From: Arthrobacter woluwensis
GTDB taxonomy: Bacteria > Actinomycetota > Actinomycetes > Actinomycetales > Micrococcaceae
Reading direction: 5' to 3'
Assembly: GCF_030816155.1 (NCBI RefSeq)
Contig: NZ_JAUSXR010000001.1
Span: 310,001-374,000, forward strand
DNA: 64,000 nt
Below are positions 17,714-25,384 of this stretch, piece after piece; position 1 is the first letter of the stretch, and every line of letters begins with the position of its first letter. A model generated the notes under the pieces. That model was not told where the DNA came from. It ran no database searches and was given only the letters and a program-made list of their open reading frames with translations. The translations under genes and the position numbers were made by a program.

Positions 17714-18398
17714 GAACCGCGATTTCCGCATCGAAGCCACCAGCGAAGTCGAAGCCACGCCGGAGCGGGTGTGGGAGGCGATCAACGACGCCACCGCCGC
17801 CTGGATGTTCCCCACGGATCAGTGGCCCGCCGAGTACCCCGTCAAGGAGTACCCCACGCATGTGATCTCGAGGATGGACGGCCCGGGCGGGTGGTTCAAT
17901 CAGCTGGAGAACACCATCGAGGCGCTGCCGGGCGGCAAGTCCCGGATCCGCTATGTGCACAGCGGCGTCTTCACGGACGACTGGGAGCAGCAGTACGACG
18001 GCGCGTCCAAGCACACGCTCTTCTACCAGCACACCCTGGGGCAGTACCTCAAGTACTTCGACGGTCAGCCCGTGGTCTTCACCGACGTCCAGGGCCCTGC
18101 CGCTTCGGGTGCGCCCGAAGCATTCGACAAGCTCAAGGAGTCCTTCGGGATCGCCGGCGCTCAGGAGGGCGACAAGGTCTCCGTGACGGTCCCGGGCGTC
18201 GGTGAGCTGAAGGGTGAGCTCGACTTCGCCAACGAGTGGTTCTTCGGGATCCGCACGGGTGACGCGCTGTACCGCTTCTTCGGCCGGAACCACTTCGGTT
18301 CGGTGGTCGGCCTGACGGTCCACGACTTCTCCGGGTCGGGGGACTCCGAAGCCACCGCCGCCGCGTGGGGCCGTTACCTCGAGGGTCTCTACGCCTGA
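17706..18398 (+). CDS. SRPBCC (AHSA1/START-like) protein
   Basis: 230 aa with the SRPBCC opening (FRIEATSEVEATPERVWEAIND) and hydrophobic-cavity fold typical of activator of Hsp90 ATPase-like and polyketide cyclase-like proteins, likely a small-molecule binding protein. The ATG at 17706 follows AAGGAGCAGG and lies inside the 3' end of the ArsR gene, so the pair is coupled. The fold often partners ArsR regulators; the ligand is unknown. Confidence 0.85.
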   Translation: MSENRDFRIEATSEVEATPERVWEAINDATAAWMFPTDQWPAEYPVKEYPTHVISRMDGPGGWFNQLENTIEALPGGKSRIRYVHSGVFTDDWEQQYDGASKHTLFYQHTLGQYLKYFDGQPVVFTDVQGPAASGAPEAFDKLKESFGIAGAQEGDKVSVTVPGVGELKGELDFANEWFFGIRTGDALYRFFGRNHFGSVVGLTVHDFSGSGDSEATAAAWGRYLEGLYA

Positions 18399-18442
18399 CC
18401 CTCTCTTTTTACCCCTCACCCCCGTTTTACCCCTCACCCCCT

Positions 18443-18514
18443 GATCGACTGCTCCATAGGATGTCGTTTTCCGCCGATTCCGGTGTGGAAAAGCATCCTA
18501 TGGAGCAGTCGATC
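18443..18514. repeat. Palindrome family A, copy 2
   Basis: Perfect 21-bp arms 18443-18463 and 18494-18514 with inner TCGTTTTCC / GGAAAA. It sits between the convergent SRPBCC and TetR genes, so a bidirectional terminator role is possible here. Confidence 0.9.
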
Positions 18515-18564
18515 TGTGTGGGGGGCGTGAGGGAGGGCTCGGGGTGGGGTGGGACGAGTGGACG

Positions 18565-19143
18565 TCAGCTGGCCCAGGCGCGTTCGATCGCGTCGAGGGC
18601 GGCCAGGTACTGGGCGTCCCGGTCGGCGGTCGGTGAGCCCAGGCCGGCCATCTCGAGGCTGACCATTCCGTGGACCTGGGCCCAGATGACCGCGGCCATC
18701 TCCTGAGGTGAGCCGTCGCGCAGGGTTTCCCGCTCCTGACCGGCTCGGATAGCGGACAGCAAGGGCTGGAGGGTGATCTCGGATTCCGGCTCCGGCGGAT
18801 CCTGGCGGCTCTCCTTGAGATTCAGGAGGCCGCCGAACATGAGGCGGTAGAGGGCGGGGTGGTCCAGCGCCCACCGGCGGTAGGCGATGCCCAGGGCGCG
18901 GAGCCCGCCGTCGGCGGCCGCTTCCTGCGCGGCGCCGAAGGAGGCGAATCCGTGGTTCACCACCGCCTCCAGAAGCTGCGCCTTGCCGCCGAAGAGTGAG
19001 TAGATCGCGGTGGTCGAGGTGCCTGCGGCCGCGGCGAGATCGCGGAGGGTCACCCCGGCCGGGCCGCGTTCGGCGACGAGGGCGGCCGTGGTGTCCAGGA
19101 GGGTGAGCCGGAGCTGATCGTTATGAATCACAGGTCTTGCCAT
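18565..19143 (-). CDS. TetR/AcrR-family regulator
   Basis: 192 aa. N-terminal helix-turn-helix (VTLRDLAAAAGTSTTAIYSLFGGKAQLLEAVV) and a C-terminal TetR_C-type ligand domain (WALDHPALYRLMFGG). ATG 19143 or ATG 19152 (three residues longer) are both possible; neither has a strong ribosome site. It is divergent from the DUF4188 gene and a palindrome in the shared region is its likely operator. Confidence 0.88.
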   Translation of the reverse strand: MARPVIHNDQLRLTLLDTTAALVAERGPAGVTLRDLAAAAGTSTTAIYSLFGGKAQLLEAVVNHGFASFGAAQEAAADGGLRALGIAYRRWALDHPALYRLMFGGLLNLKESRQDPPEPESEITLQPLLSAIRAGQERETLRDGSPQEMAAVIWAQVHGMVSLEMAGLGSPTADRDAQYLAALDAIERAWAS

Positions 19144-19169
19144 GCCTGACATTGTTTCATAACCTTGTT

Positions 19170-19182
19170 TTGTAACAACGTT
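19170..19182. promoter_or_regulatory. Candidate TetR operator
   Basis: GTAAC-AAC-GTTAC palindrome in the 55-bp region shared by the divergent TetR and DUF4188 genes. Confidence 0.5.
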
Positions 19183-19198
19183 ACTAAACGGAGGCGTC

Positions 19199-19741
19199 AT
19201 GAATTCCACAGTTTTCCCGGGCCGGTACACGGCGGCTCTGAAGGATCCGGCCGGGCAGAGTGATCGAACTGGGCGGGGCGACGTGCACCGCGAGGTGACG
19301 GTGTTCCTCATCGGCATGCGGGCGAACCGCTGGTGGAAGCTGGGTCGCATCGCCCAGGTGACGTCCGCCATGCCGAAGATGCTCGCGCATCTGGCGCGCA
19401 CTCCCGAGGCGGGCATGCTCGGATTCCACACCTGGTTCGGGCGGACCACGATCATCCTCAGCTACTGGGAGAGTCCGGAGCATCTCAATCGCTTCGCGGC
19501 GGATCGGGAGGCGCCCCATCTCGAACCGTGGCGCCGCTTCATGAAGGAGCTGGCGGGAAGCGGCGATGTCGGGGTCTGGCATGAGACGTACCGGGTCCGG
19601 CCCGGTGATTTCGAGACCGTCTACAGCGACATGCCCCGTTTCGGTCTCGCCGCCGCCACGCAGCACGTTCCGGTCGGGCGGGGGACCGGCACCGCGCGCG
19701 AGCGGATCCAGCGCGGCGCCCCCGGATCGACTGCTCCCTAG
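19199..19741 (+). CDS. DUF4188 domain protein, heme-binding monooxygenase-like
   Basis: 180 aa. The core (HREVTVFLIGMRANRWWKLG, LGFHTWFGRTTIILSYWES, HLNRFAADREAPHLEPWRRF) is the DUF4188 family, related to the dimeric alpha-beta barrel monooxygenases. Enzymatic role unproven. ATG 19199 follows GGAGG at 19187-19191. The last residues (GSTAP and the TAG stop) are encoded by the left arm of palindrome A3, so the original C-terminus has probably been replaced. It is likely controlled by the divergent TetR. Confidence 0.85.
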   Translation: MNSTVFPGRYTAALKDPAGQSDRTGRGDVHREVTVFLIGMRANRWWKLGRIAQVTSAMPKMLAHLARTPEAGMLGFHTWFGRTTIILSYWESPEHLNRFAADREAPHLEPWRRFMKELAGSGDVGVWHETYRVRPGDFETVYSDMPRFGLAAATQHVPVGRGTGTARERIQRGAPGSTAP

Positions 19742-19796
19742 GAAGTCATTCCGGGCCGGAATCGGCGGGGAAAAGCATCCTATGGAGCAGTCGATC
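19725..19796. repeat. Palindrome family A, copy 3
   Basis: Arms 19725-19743 and 19778-19796 (18 of 19 paired), followed by a run of seven T (19797-19803), so this copy looks like an intrinsic terminator for the DUF4188 gene. The left arm contains the stop codon of that gene. Confidence 0.88.
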
Positions 19797-19813
19797 TTTT
19801 TTTGGGGGTGGGG

Positions 19814-21301
19814 TCAGGCGATCGCGACGGCGGGCGGATCCGGCAGCCGACGGCGGAGTCCGGGGGTGCTGAGCAGCTGAGCCTGCGCGTCCTTGAGGGC
19901 CAGGACGCCGCGTTCGAGATCGCTTGCCGGCAGCGTGAACGGGAGCCGCAGAAAGTGCTCGAAAGCCCCGCCGACGCCGAATCGCGGCCCCGCGGCCAGG
20001 CGCACCCCGCGCTGGGCCGCCAAGAGGGTCAGCGCCGCGCTGCTCACGGCCTCGCCGTGGGCGCCCTGCCGCGGGAGCCTGCACCACACGGACAGCCCGC
20101 CGTCGGGGACTTCGGTCCGCCATTCGGGCAGGTGTTCCTCCAGGAGCGCGAGCAGGGTGTCCCGCTGAGTTCGCAGTTCGGTCAACCGGGGTCCGAGGCC
20201 CGGCAGGTCGCGCTGGAGGATGTGACGGCCGGCCAGTTGTTCGGCCACGGGTCCGCCGAGGTCCAGAGGAGTCCTGGCCCGGGCCATGCGCTGGATGTTC
20301 TCGGCTGAGGATCGGGCCCAGCCGATGCGCAGGCCACCCCAGTGGGTCTTGCTGAGGGAACCGATCGTGACGACGCCGGAAGCATACGCCCCCAGGTGTG
20401 GGGGAGCGATACCGTCGAAGTCGATGTCCCGCAGCGTCTCATCGGCGATCAGCACGGTGCCCGACGCTGCGGCGACCCGGGCCACGCGGCGTCGCTGTTC
20501 GGCGGGCATGAGCCGACCGGTGGGGTTCTGGAAATCCGGGATGAGGTACGCGGCGGCAGGCCGGTGCCGTGTCAGGGCCGCCTCGAATCCGTCGACGTCC
20601 CAGCCGTTCGACAGAGGAAATGCGAGCGGGATGGCTTTGCACTGCCGGGCGCCGATCGCATCCAATGCGTGAGGGTAGCTGGGGTGTTCCACAAGGACGC
20701 GGCTGCCCGGGGCGACGAATGCCGCCAGTGCGAGGGCCATGGCCTGCTGCGCCCCGCCGGTGACCATGACCTGGTCCATGGTGGTGGGCAGCCCTTCGGC
20801 GGTGAACTTCGCGGCGATCGCCTCCCGGAGCTCGGGCAGACCGTAGGAGTCGTAGCCGAAACCGGGAAGGAGTGCGGGGAGTTCACTGAGCGCCGCGGTG
20901 TAGGCCTGGTGCACGGCCGCGCCGTTCGCTGGGAGGCAGGCGTACGCGAAGTCGACGACTCCGTACGGGGCGCGGAGCCCCGGCGCGTAGTCCGTGCGGG
21001 CCGCCCAGGGATCCTCTTCGCCGGTCCGGCTGGGGATCGAGGTCCGGGCGCGCGTGCCCTGCCCGGCCGAGAGGAATCCCTCTTCCCGCAGCGCGTTGTA
21101 GGCGGCGGTGACGGTGGTCCGGCTGACGCCGAGGGACAGCGCGAGCGTGCGTTCGCTGGGCAGCGGGGAGTCGAGCGGAAGCCGGCCGTCCATGATGAGA
21201 AGACGGACGACGTCGGCCAGCTCGCGGTACGCCGGTGCCGAGCCGCGGCGCCACTCGCCGAGCAGCCTGACGAAGACGGTGCTGGATGTGGCCTGATGCA
21301 T
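19814..21301 (-). CDS. MocR/PdxR-type regulator (GntR HTH plus aminotransferase-like domain)
   Basis: 495 aa, the standard MocR length. An N-terminal GntR winged helix (about 20-80, PLPSERTLALSLGVSRTTVTAAY) joins a fold-type I aminotransferase domain with the PLP-binding residues Asn259 in QNPTG and Lys318 in SLSKTHWGGLRIGW. Members sense PLP or related compounds and act as transcription factors. It is divergent from a YczE-like membrane protein gene, a pairing known for a MocR subgroup, with a perfect palindrome between them. Confidence 0.93.
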   Translation of the reverse strand: MHQATSSTVFVRLLGEWRRGSAPAYRELADVVRLLIMDGRLPLDSPLPSERTLALSLGVSRTTVTAAYNALREEGFLSAGQGTRARTSIPSRTGEEDPWAARTDYAPGLRAPYGVVDFAYACLPANGAAVHQAYTAALSELPALLPGFGYDSYGLPELREAIAAKFTAEGLPTTMDQVMVTGGAQQAMALALAAFVAPGSRVLVEHPSYPHALDAIGARQCKAIPLAFPLSNGWDVDGFEAALTRHRPAAAYLIPDFQNPTGRLMPAEQRRRVARVAAASGTVLIADETLRDIDFDGIAPPHLGAYASGVVTIGSLSKTHWGGLRIGWARSSAENIQRMARARTPLDLGGPVAEQLAGRHILQRDLPGLGPRLTELRTQRDTLLALLEEHLPEWRTEVPDGGLSVWCRLPRQGAHGEAVSSAALTLLAAQRGVRLAAGPRFGVGGAFEHFLRLPFTLPASDLERGVLALKDAQAQLLSTPGLRRRLPDPPAVAIA

Positions 21302-21320
21302 GAAGCCAGTATTCCAAAGT

Positions 21321-21339
21321 GGCTATGTTTTTCATAGCC
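21321..21339. promoter_or_regulatory. Candidate MocR operator
   Basis: Perfect palindrome GGCTATG-TTTTT-CATAGCC, 19 bp upstream of the MocR start and 21 bp before the YczE-like ATG. Confidence 0.6.
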
Positions 21340-21360
21340 AGTTCCTGGGAGAGTGGAGCC

Positions 21361-21996
21361 ATGATGTTCCGAAGGATTTCTCAGCTCATTGCCGGACTGG
21401 CCTTGTACGGCTTCTCCATCGCCCTCTTCGTCCGCGCCGGACTGGGCACCGCACCCTGGGATGTCCTGCACCGTGGGGTCTCGCACTTGACTGGCATCAG
21501 CACGGGCGTGGTGATCATCGTGCTGAGCTTCCTCATCCTGCTGCTCTGGATCCCCCTGCGGCAGAAGCCTGGCTGGGGGACGCTCGCCAATGCCGTCCTG
21601 GTGGGGCTGTTCGTGGATCTGTCGATGCCGTTCATCCCTCAGGCGGACGGGCTGATCTGGCAGCTGGTCTTCCTGCTCGGGGCCCTGGCTCTCAACGCCG
21701 TGGCCACGGCGTGCTACATCAGTGCGAACTTCGGCCCCGGCGCCCGGGATGGGCTCATGACCGGCCTGGCGCGGCGCACGGGATGGCCTCTGTGGAGGTG
21801 CCGCACGTTGATCGAGGTGACGGTCGTGGCCATCGGCTGGGCTCTGGGCGGCGTCCTCGGTGTCGGAACGGTCGCCTACGCCTTCGGCATCGGTCCCCTG
21901 GTGCAGTGGCTGATGCCGGTGTTCGCGATTCCGGGCGTACGCCGAAAGACCGTGGAGGCACCCGCCGTCGAGCGCTTCCCGTCGACTGCTCCGTAG
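21361..21996 (+). CDS. YczE-like integral membrane protein
   Basis: 211 aa with about five membrane helices and YczE-family landmarks: RAGLGTAPWDVLHRG, a VVIIVLSFLILLLWIPL helix, NAVLVGLFVDL and FGPGARDGLMTG. Transport role is suspected for the family but the substrate is unknown. ATG 21361 follows GTGGAG; the frame is open to 21319 but that start lies in the operator. As in the DUF4188 gene, the last codons (PSTAP) and stop come from a family A palindrome. Confidence 0.85.
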   Translation: MMFRRISQLIAGLALYGFSIALFVRAGLGTAPWDVLHRGVSHLTGISTGVVIIVLSFLILLLWIPLRQKPGWGTLANAVLVGLFVDLSMPFIPQADGLIWQLVFLLGALALNAVATACYISANFGPGARDGLMTGLARRTGWPLWRCRTLIEVTVVAIGWALGGVLGVGTVAYAFGIGPLVQWLMPVFAIPGVRRKTVEAPAVERFPSTAP

Positions 21997-22040
21997 GAGT
22001 TCCATTCGAGCCTGGAACGGCATCCTACGGAGCAATCGAT
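21981..22040. repeat. Palindrome family A, copy 4 (diverged)
   Basis: Arms 21981-21998 and 22023-22040 pair at 16 of 18 positions, with an inner perfect stem GTTCCA / TGGAAC. The left arm encodes the end and the TAG stop of the YczE-like gene. It lies between convergent genes. Confidence 0.85.
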
Positions 22041-22053
22041 GGGAGTGCGGGGG

Positions 22054-22683
22054 TCAGTGACCCCGGGCGATCCATTCCTGCAAGTGCGGTGCCTCGGCGC
22101 CGATACTGGTCGAATCACCGTGGCCGGTGTGGACGACCGTCTCGCCCGGGAGCGACAGGAGGCGCTCCCGGATCGATTCGATGATGGTCGGGAAGTCGCT
22201 GTAGGAGCGGCCCGTGGCCCCGGGGCCGCCGGAGAACAGCGTGTCCCCGGTGAAGACCGTGCCGAGCCCGGGTGCGTGGAAGCTCACGGACCCGGGCGAG
22301 TGTCCCGGTGTGTGCAGAGCGACGAGCTCGGTGCCGCCGACCTCGAAACGCTGCCCGTCCGCGATCTCCGCGTCCGGGGCGGTACCCGGGTACACGGCTT
22401 CCCAGAGCATCTGATCCGCCGGGTTCAGGAGCACCGGCGCGTTCACCAGATCGGCGAACTCGCGGGCATGGCGGATGTGGTCGTCATGGCCGTGAGTGAG
22501 CAGCACGGCCTGGACCTTCCGGCCTGCGACGGCGGCGGCGATCCCCGCGGCGTCGTGCGCGGGATCGATGACCACCACCTCGGCGTCGTCACCCACGATC
22601 CAGACGTTGTTGTCCACGTCCCAGGTGCCGCCGTCCAGGGAGAAGGTTCCGGACGTGACCAGGTGGTCGATGCGGGCGGTCAC
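22054..22683 (-). CDS. MBL-fold metallo-hydrolase, formaldehyde detoxification partner
   Basis: 209 aa metallo-beta-lactamase fold with the binuclear metal motif THGHDDH (His64, His66, Asp68, His69), His128 (PGHSPGS), Asp147 (FTGDTLF) and His188 (HTGHGDST). It begins with GTG overlapping the stop of the formaldehyde dehydrogenase gene (GTGA, 22680-22683), so the two are coupled. By context it probably hydrolyses the mycothiol thioester formed by its partner, like glyoxalase II-type enzymes (inference). Confidence 0.9.
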   Translation of the reverse strand: MTARIDHLVTSGTFSLDGGTWDVDNNVWIVGDDAEVVVIDPAHDAAGIAAAVAGRKVQAVLLTHGHDDHIRHAREFADLVNAPVLLNPADQMLWEAVYPGTAPDAEIADGQRFEVGGTELVALHTPGHSPGSVSFHAPGLGTVFTGDTLFSGGPGATGRSYSDFPTIIESIRERLLSLPGETVVHTGHGDSTSIGAEAPHLQEWIARGH

Positions 22684-23774
22684 AGCTCCACCACCGAACG
22701 CAGCACTTCGCCACGGTGCATCTTGTCGAAGGCGGCTTCGACGTCACCCAGGCCGATGCGCTCGGTCACGAAGGCGTCGAGCGGCAGGCGGCCCAGCCGG
22801 TACTGATCCACGAGCATGGGGAAGTCGCGGCTGGGCAGGCAGTCGCCGTACCAGGAGGACTTGAGGGAGCCACCGCGGCCGAACACATCGAGCAGCGGGA
22901 GGTCGAGGGTCATCTCCGGGGTGGGGACGCCGACCAGGACCACGCGTCCGGCGAGGTCACGGGCGTAGAAGGCCTGCTTGTAGGTTTCAGGACGGCCGAC
23001 CGCGTCGATCACGACGTCGGCGCCGAAGCCCCCGGTCAGCTCGCGGATGCCTTCCACGGGGTCCGTCTCACCGGAGACGATGCCGTGCGTGGCACCCAGC
23101 GTCTTCGCGAGCTCCACCTTGGCGGGATCCAGGTCGACGGCGATGATCGTCGTCGCGCCGGCCAGCTTGGCGCCCGCGATCGCGGCGATGCCCACGCCGC
23201 CGCAGCCGATCACGGCCACGGATTCCCCGCGCTTGACCTCGCCGGTGTTCATGGCGGCGCCGATGCCGGCCATGATGCCGCAGCCGAGGAGTCCGACGGC
23301 GGCCGGGTCCACGTCGTCATCGATCTTGGTGCACTGACCCGCGGCGACCAGGGTCTTCTCCGCGAACGAGCCGATCCCGAGGGCCGGCGAGAGCGGGGTG
23401 CCGTCCTGCAGGGTCATCTTCTGGGTGGCATTGTGCGTGGCGAAACAGTACTGCGGCTGGCCCTTGGCACAGGCGCGGCACGTGCCGCACACGGCACGCC
23501 AGTTGAGGATGACACGGTCTCCCGGCTTCAGATCGGTGACGTCCGGGCCGACGGCACTCACGACGGCCGTGGATTCGTGACCCAGGAGGTACGGGTAGTC
23601 GTCACCGATGCCGCCGAGTTTGTAGTGCAGATCCGTGTGGCAGACGCCGCAACTCAGGACGTCGACGAGCGCCTCCCCGGGACCCGGGTCCGGCACCAGG
23701 ATGGTCTCGATGCTCGCGGGAGCACCCTTCTCCCGGACGACGACTGCCTTGACTTCGTGGACGGCTGCGGCCAT
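22680..23774 (-). CDS. S-(hydroxymethyl)mycothiol dehydrogenase (mycothiol-dependent formaldehyde dehydrogenase)
   Basis: 364 aa zinc-dependent medium-chain dehydrogenase that oxidises the adduct of formaldehyde and mycothiol (the mycobacterial enzyme is called MscR or AdhE2). Catalytic zinc ligands Cys42 and His66 with Glu67, structural zinc cysteines 96, 99, 102 and 110, and the NAD motif GCGGVG are in place. ATG 23774 follows GGAGG; a longer frame exists without support. Mycothiol is confined to actinobacteria, which supports the taxonomic call. Confidence 0.93.
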   Translation of the reverse strand: MAAAVHEVKAVVVREKGAPASIETILVPDPGPGEALVDVLSCGVCHTDLHYKLGGIGDDYPYLLGHESTAVVSAVGPDVTDLKPGDRVILNWRAVCGTCRACAKGQPQYCFATHNATQKMTLQDGTPLSPALGIGSFAEKTLVAAGQCTKIDDDVDPAAVGLLGCGIMAGIGAAMNTGEVKRGESVAVIGCGGVGIAAIAGAKLAGATTIIAVDLDPAKVELAKTLGATHGIVSGETDPVEGIRELTGGFGADVVIDAVGRPETYKQAFYARDLAGRVVLVGVPTPEMTLDLPLLDVFGRGGSLKSSWYGDCLPSRDFPMLVDQYRLGRLPLDAFVTERIGLGDVEAAFDKMHRGEVLRSVVEL

Positions 23775-23930
23775 GAAACACCTCCGGTGCTGTGGGTTGA
23801 GCTGTGGGTCGTTCAATGCTGTTCCGAGCCTAGCGAGATCCGAGGTCTCCTGTCGCCACGTGACCGTCCTTGTGGACATCCCGCGGGACGGCCGTGTGGA
23901 CATCCAGCCCTGTTGTGTCCACGGCGGGAC

Positions 23931-24434
23931 TCAGCTGGTCTGGCGGTCGAGACCGGCCAGGTACTCGGCGTTCCCGCGGAGCGCCGCTTCGTACCGGGTG
24001 AGTTCCGGAGAATCGACGTGGTCCGCGAAGAGCGTGAGGGCCGACGACAGCGCCGCATGATGACGGCCCTGGGCATGCAGGGTCAGCAGTTCGAAGACGC
24101 CCAGCGAGAGCGAGGACGGGAAGCGCTCGCGCCCCGCACGGAACATTTCGGCGGACCGCTCCAGTTCGCCGAGATTCCGGAGGGTGCTCCCGTACTGCAG
24201 GTAGCACTTGCGGAGGCTCTCGCCGTCGAGCCCGGCCTCCATGGCCCGCTGGTAGTACCCCTCCGCGACCGACTCCTGGCCATCGGTGTCGTAGGCGCCG
24301 CCCACCTGATAGAGCACCTCGGGGTGGTCCGGATGCTCAGCGAGGATCTCCAGGAACGCGTCGATGGTGGGCTGCATGTTCTCCCGGTCGCGGACCGAGA
24401 AGATGGATTCGAGGCGGTCTTCCAGGCTGGTCAT
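23931..24434 (-). CDS. Tetratricopeptide-repeat protein
   Basis: 167 aa, all helical, with TPR-like repeats (HPDHPEVLYQVGGAYDTDG, ESVAEGYYQRAMEAGLDGE, YLQYGSTLRNLGELERSAEM) as in the tetratrico peptide repeat group 5 proteins. Probably a protein-protein interaction scaffold. Its ATG (24434, GGAGG upstream) overlaps the stop of the DNA glycosylase gene by 4 bp (ATGA), placing it in an operon with nei-like and lhr. Confidence 0.8.
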   Translation of the reverse strand: MTSLEDRLESIFSVRDRENMQPTIDAFLEILAEHPDHPEVLYQVGGAYDTDGQESVAEGYYQRAMEAGLDGESLRKCYLQYGSTLRNLGELERSAEMFRAGRERFPSSLSLGVFELLTLHAQGRHHAALSSALTLFADHVDSPELTRYEAALRGNAEYLAGLDRQTS

Positions 24435-25384
24435 GGGGTCCTCCGGGGTGTGGGATCGGTCGGGAGCGGCTGGCACCGCGGGCAGAAGTAGATGACACGG
24501 TCCTGCGTCACGCGTGCGGGACCCCGGGACGGGCCGCCTGCCCGGGCGGCGGATGTGCCCCCAGTCCAGGTGCCAGGCTCGCCGAGCGAGCCTTCCCGGA
24601 TGGGCGTCCGGCACCTCAGACAGGGCTGTCGGGCCCGGCCGTACACGTGATACCGGGGCCAGGAACCCCCGCCCGCGGGCCGGATCCCCTGCGGCATCGA
24701 CGTCGTCTGCCGGGCGGGGGTTTCACGGTTCATGTCCAGCAGGCGATGGGCCTCCGCCACGACGCCGGTCAGGTCCAGTGTGCCGTCAGGCGCTCCCGTG
24801 CGGTCCAGAAGGGCCTGCACGGGTGCCGCGGGGTGGAGGCCGGCCAGGAAGCAGAGCTCGTTCCGGTAGATGTTCCCGACGCCCGCCATCACCCGCTGGT
24901 CCAGCAGGGCGAGGCCCAGCGGCCGGGCGGGTTCGGCCCGCAGGTTCGCCTCCGCCGTCGCGGGGTCCCAGTCCGGTCCCAGCAGATCGGGGCCGAGGTG
25001 ACCCACCACGCTGGATTCGGCGGACGTCTTCAGCACCTCGAGGATGCCGAGGGAGAACCCGACGGCGGAGCCCCGTTCGGTGCGCAGGACCACCCGGGCG
25101 GTGTGGCCGGGTTTCCGCCAGCGCTCACCCGGCTCGTAGCACTGCCACGCGCCCTCCATCTTGAGGTGCGAATGGATCGTCAGACCCTCACGGTCGACCC
25201 CCTCCGGCGGGGAGAGTCGATGCAGGAGGTGCTTGCCGCGGGCCACGACCTCGTCGGTGCGCCACCCGCTCAGGTCCAGCGTGGCGAAGCGGGGCACGCG
25301 GAAATCGCTGGCGAGCAGCGTGGTGCCGCGCAGGAAGGCATCCAGCAGGGACGCGGCGCGCCAGACGGAATCCCCCTCAGGCAC
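24431..25384 (-). CDS. Fpg/Nei-family DNA glycosylase (Nei2-like)
   Basis: 317 aa bifunctional base-excision repair glycosylase/AP lyase. The N-terminus MPEGDSVWR supplies the catalytic Pro2 and Glu3; HSHLKMEGAW, the H2TH region (GNIYRNELCFLAG) and the C-terminal zinc finger CLRC...CPRC complete the family layout. The stretch between the two zinc-finger cysteine pairs is unusually long (about 45 residues, Gly/Ala/Pro-rich). It overlaps the end of lhr by 8 bp. Pairing of Nei2-type enzymes with Lhr is common in actinobacteria. Confidence 0.92.
   Translation of the reverse strand: MPEGDSVWRAASLLDAFLRGTTLLASDFRVPRFATLDLSGWRTDEVVARGKHLLHRLSPPEGVDREGLTIHSHLKMEGAWQCYEPGERWRKPGHTARVVLRTERGSAVGFSLGILEVLKTSAESSVVGHLGPDLLGPDWDPATAEANLRAEPARPLGLALLDQRVMAGVGNIYRNELCFLAGLHPAAPVQALLDRTGAPDGTLDLTGVVAEAHRLLDMNRETPARQTTSMPQGIRPAGGGSWPRYHVYGRARQPCLRCRTPIREGSLGEPGTWTGGTSAARAGGPSRGPARVTQDRVIYFCPRCQPLPTDPTPRRTP

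Noticed and set aside
16349..22040. CRISPR-like array
   Set aside because: The repeated elements are palindromes scattered singly between genes with no regular spacers and no cas genes.
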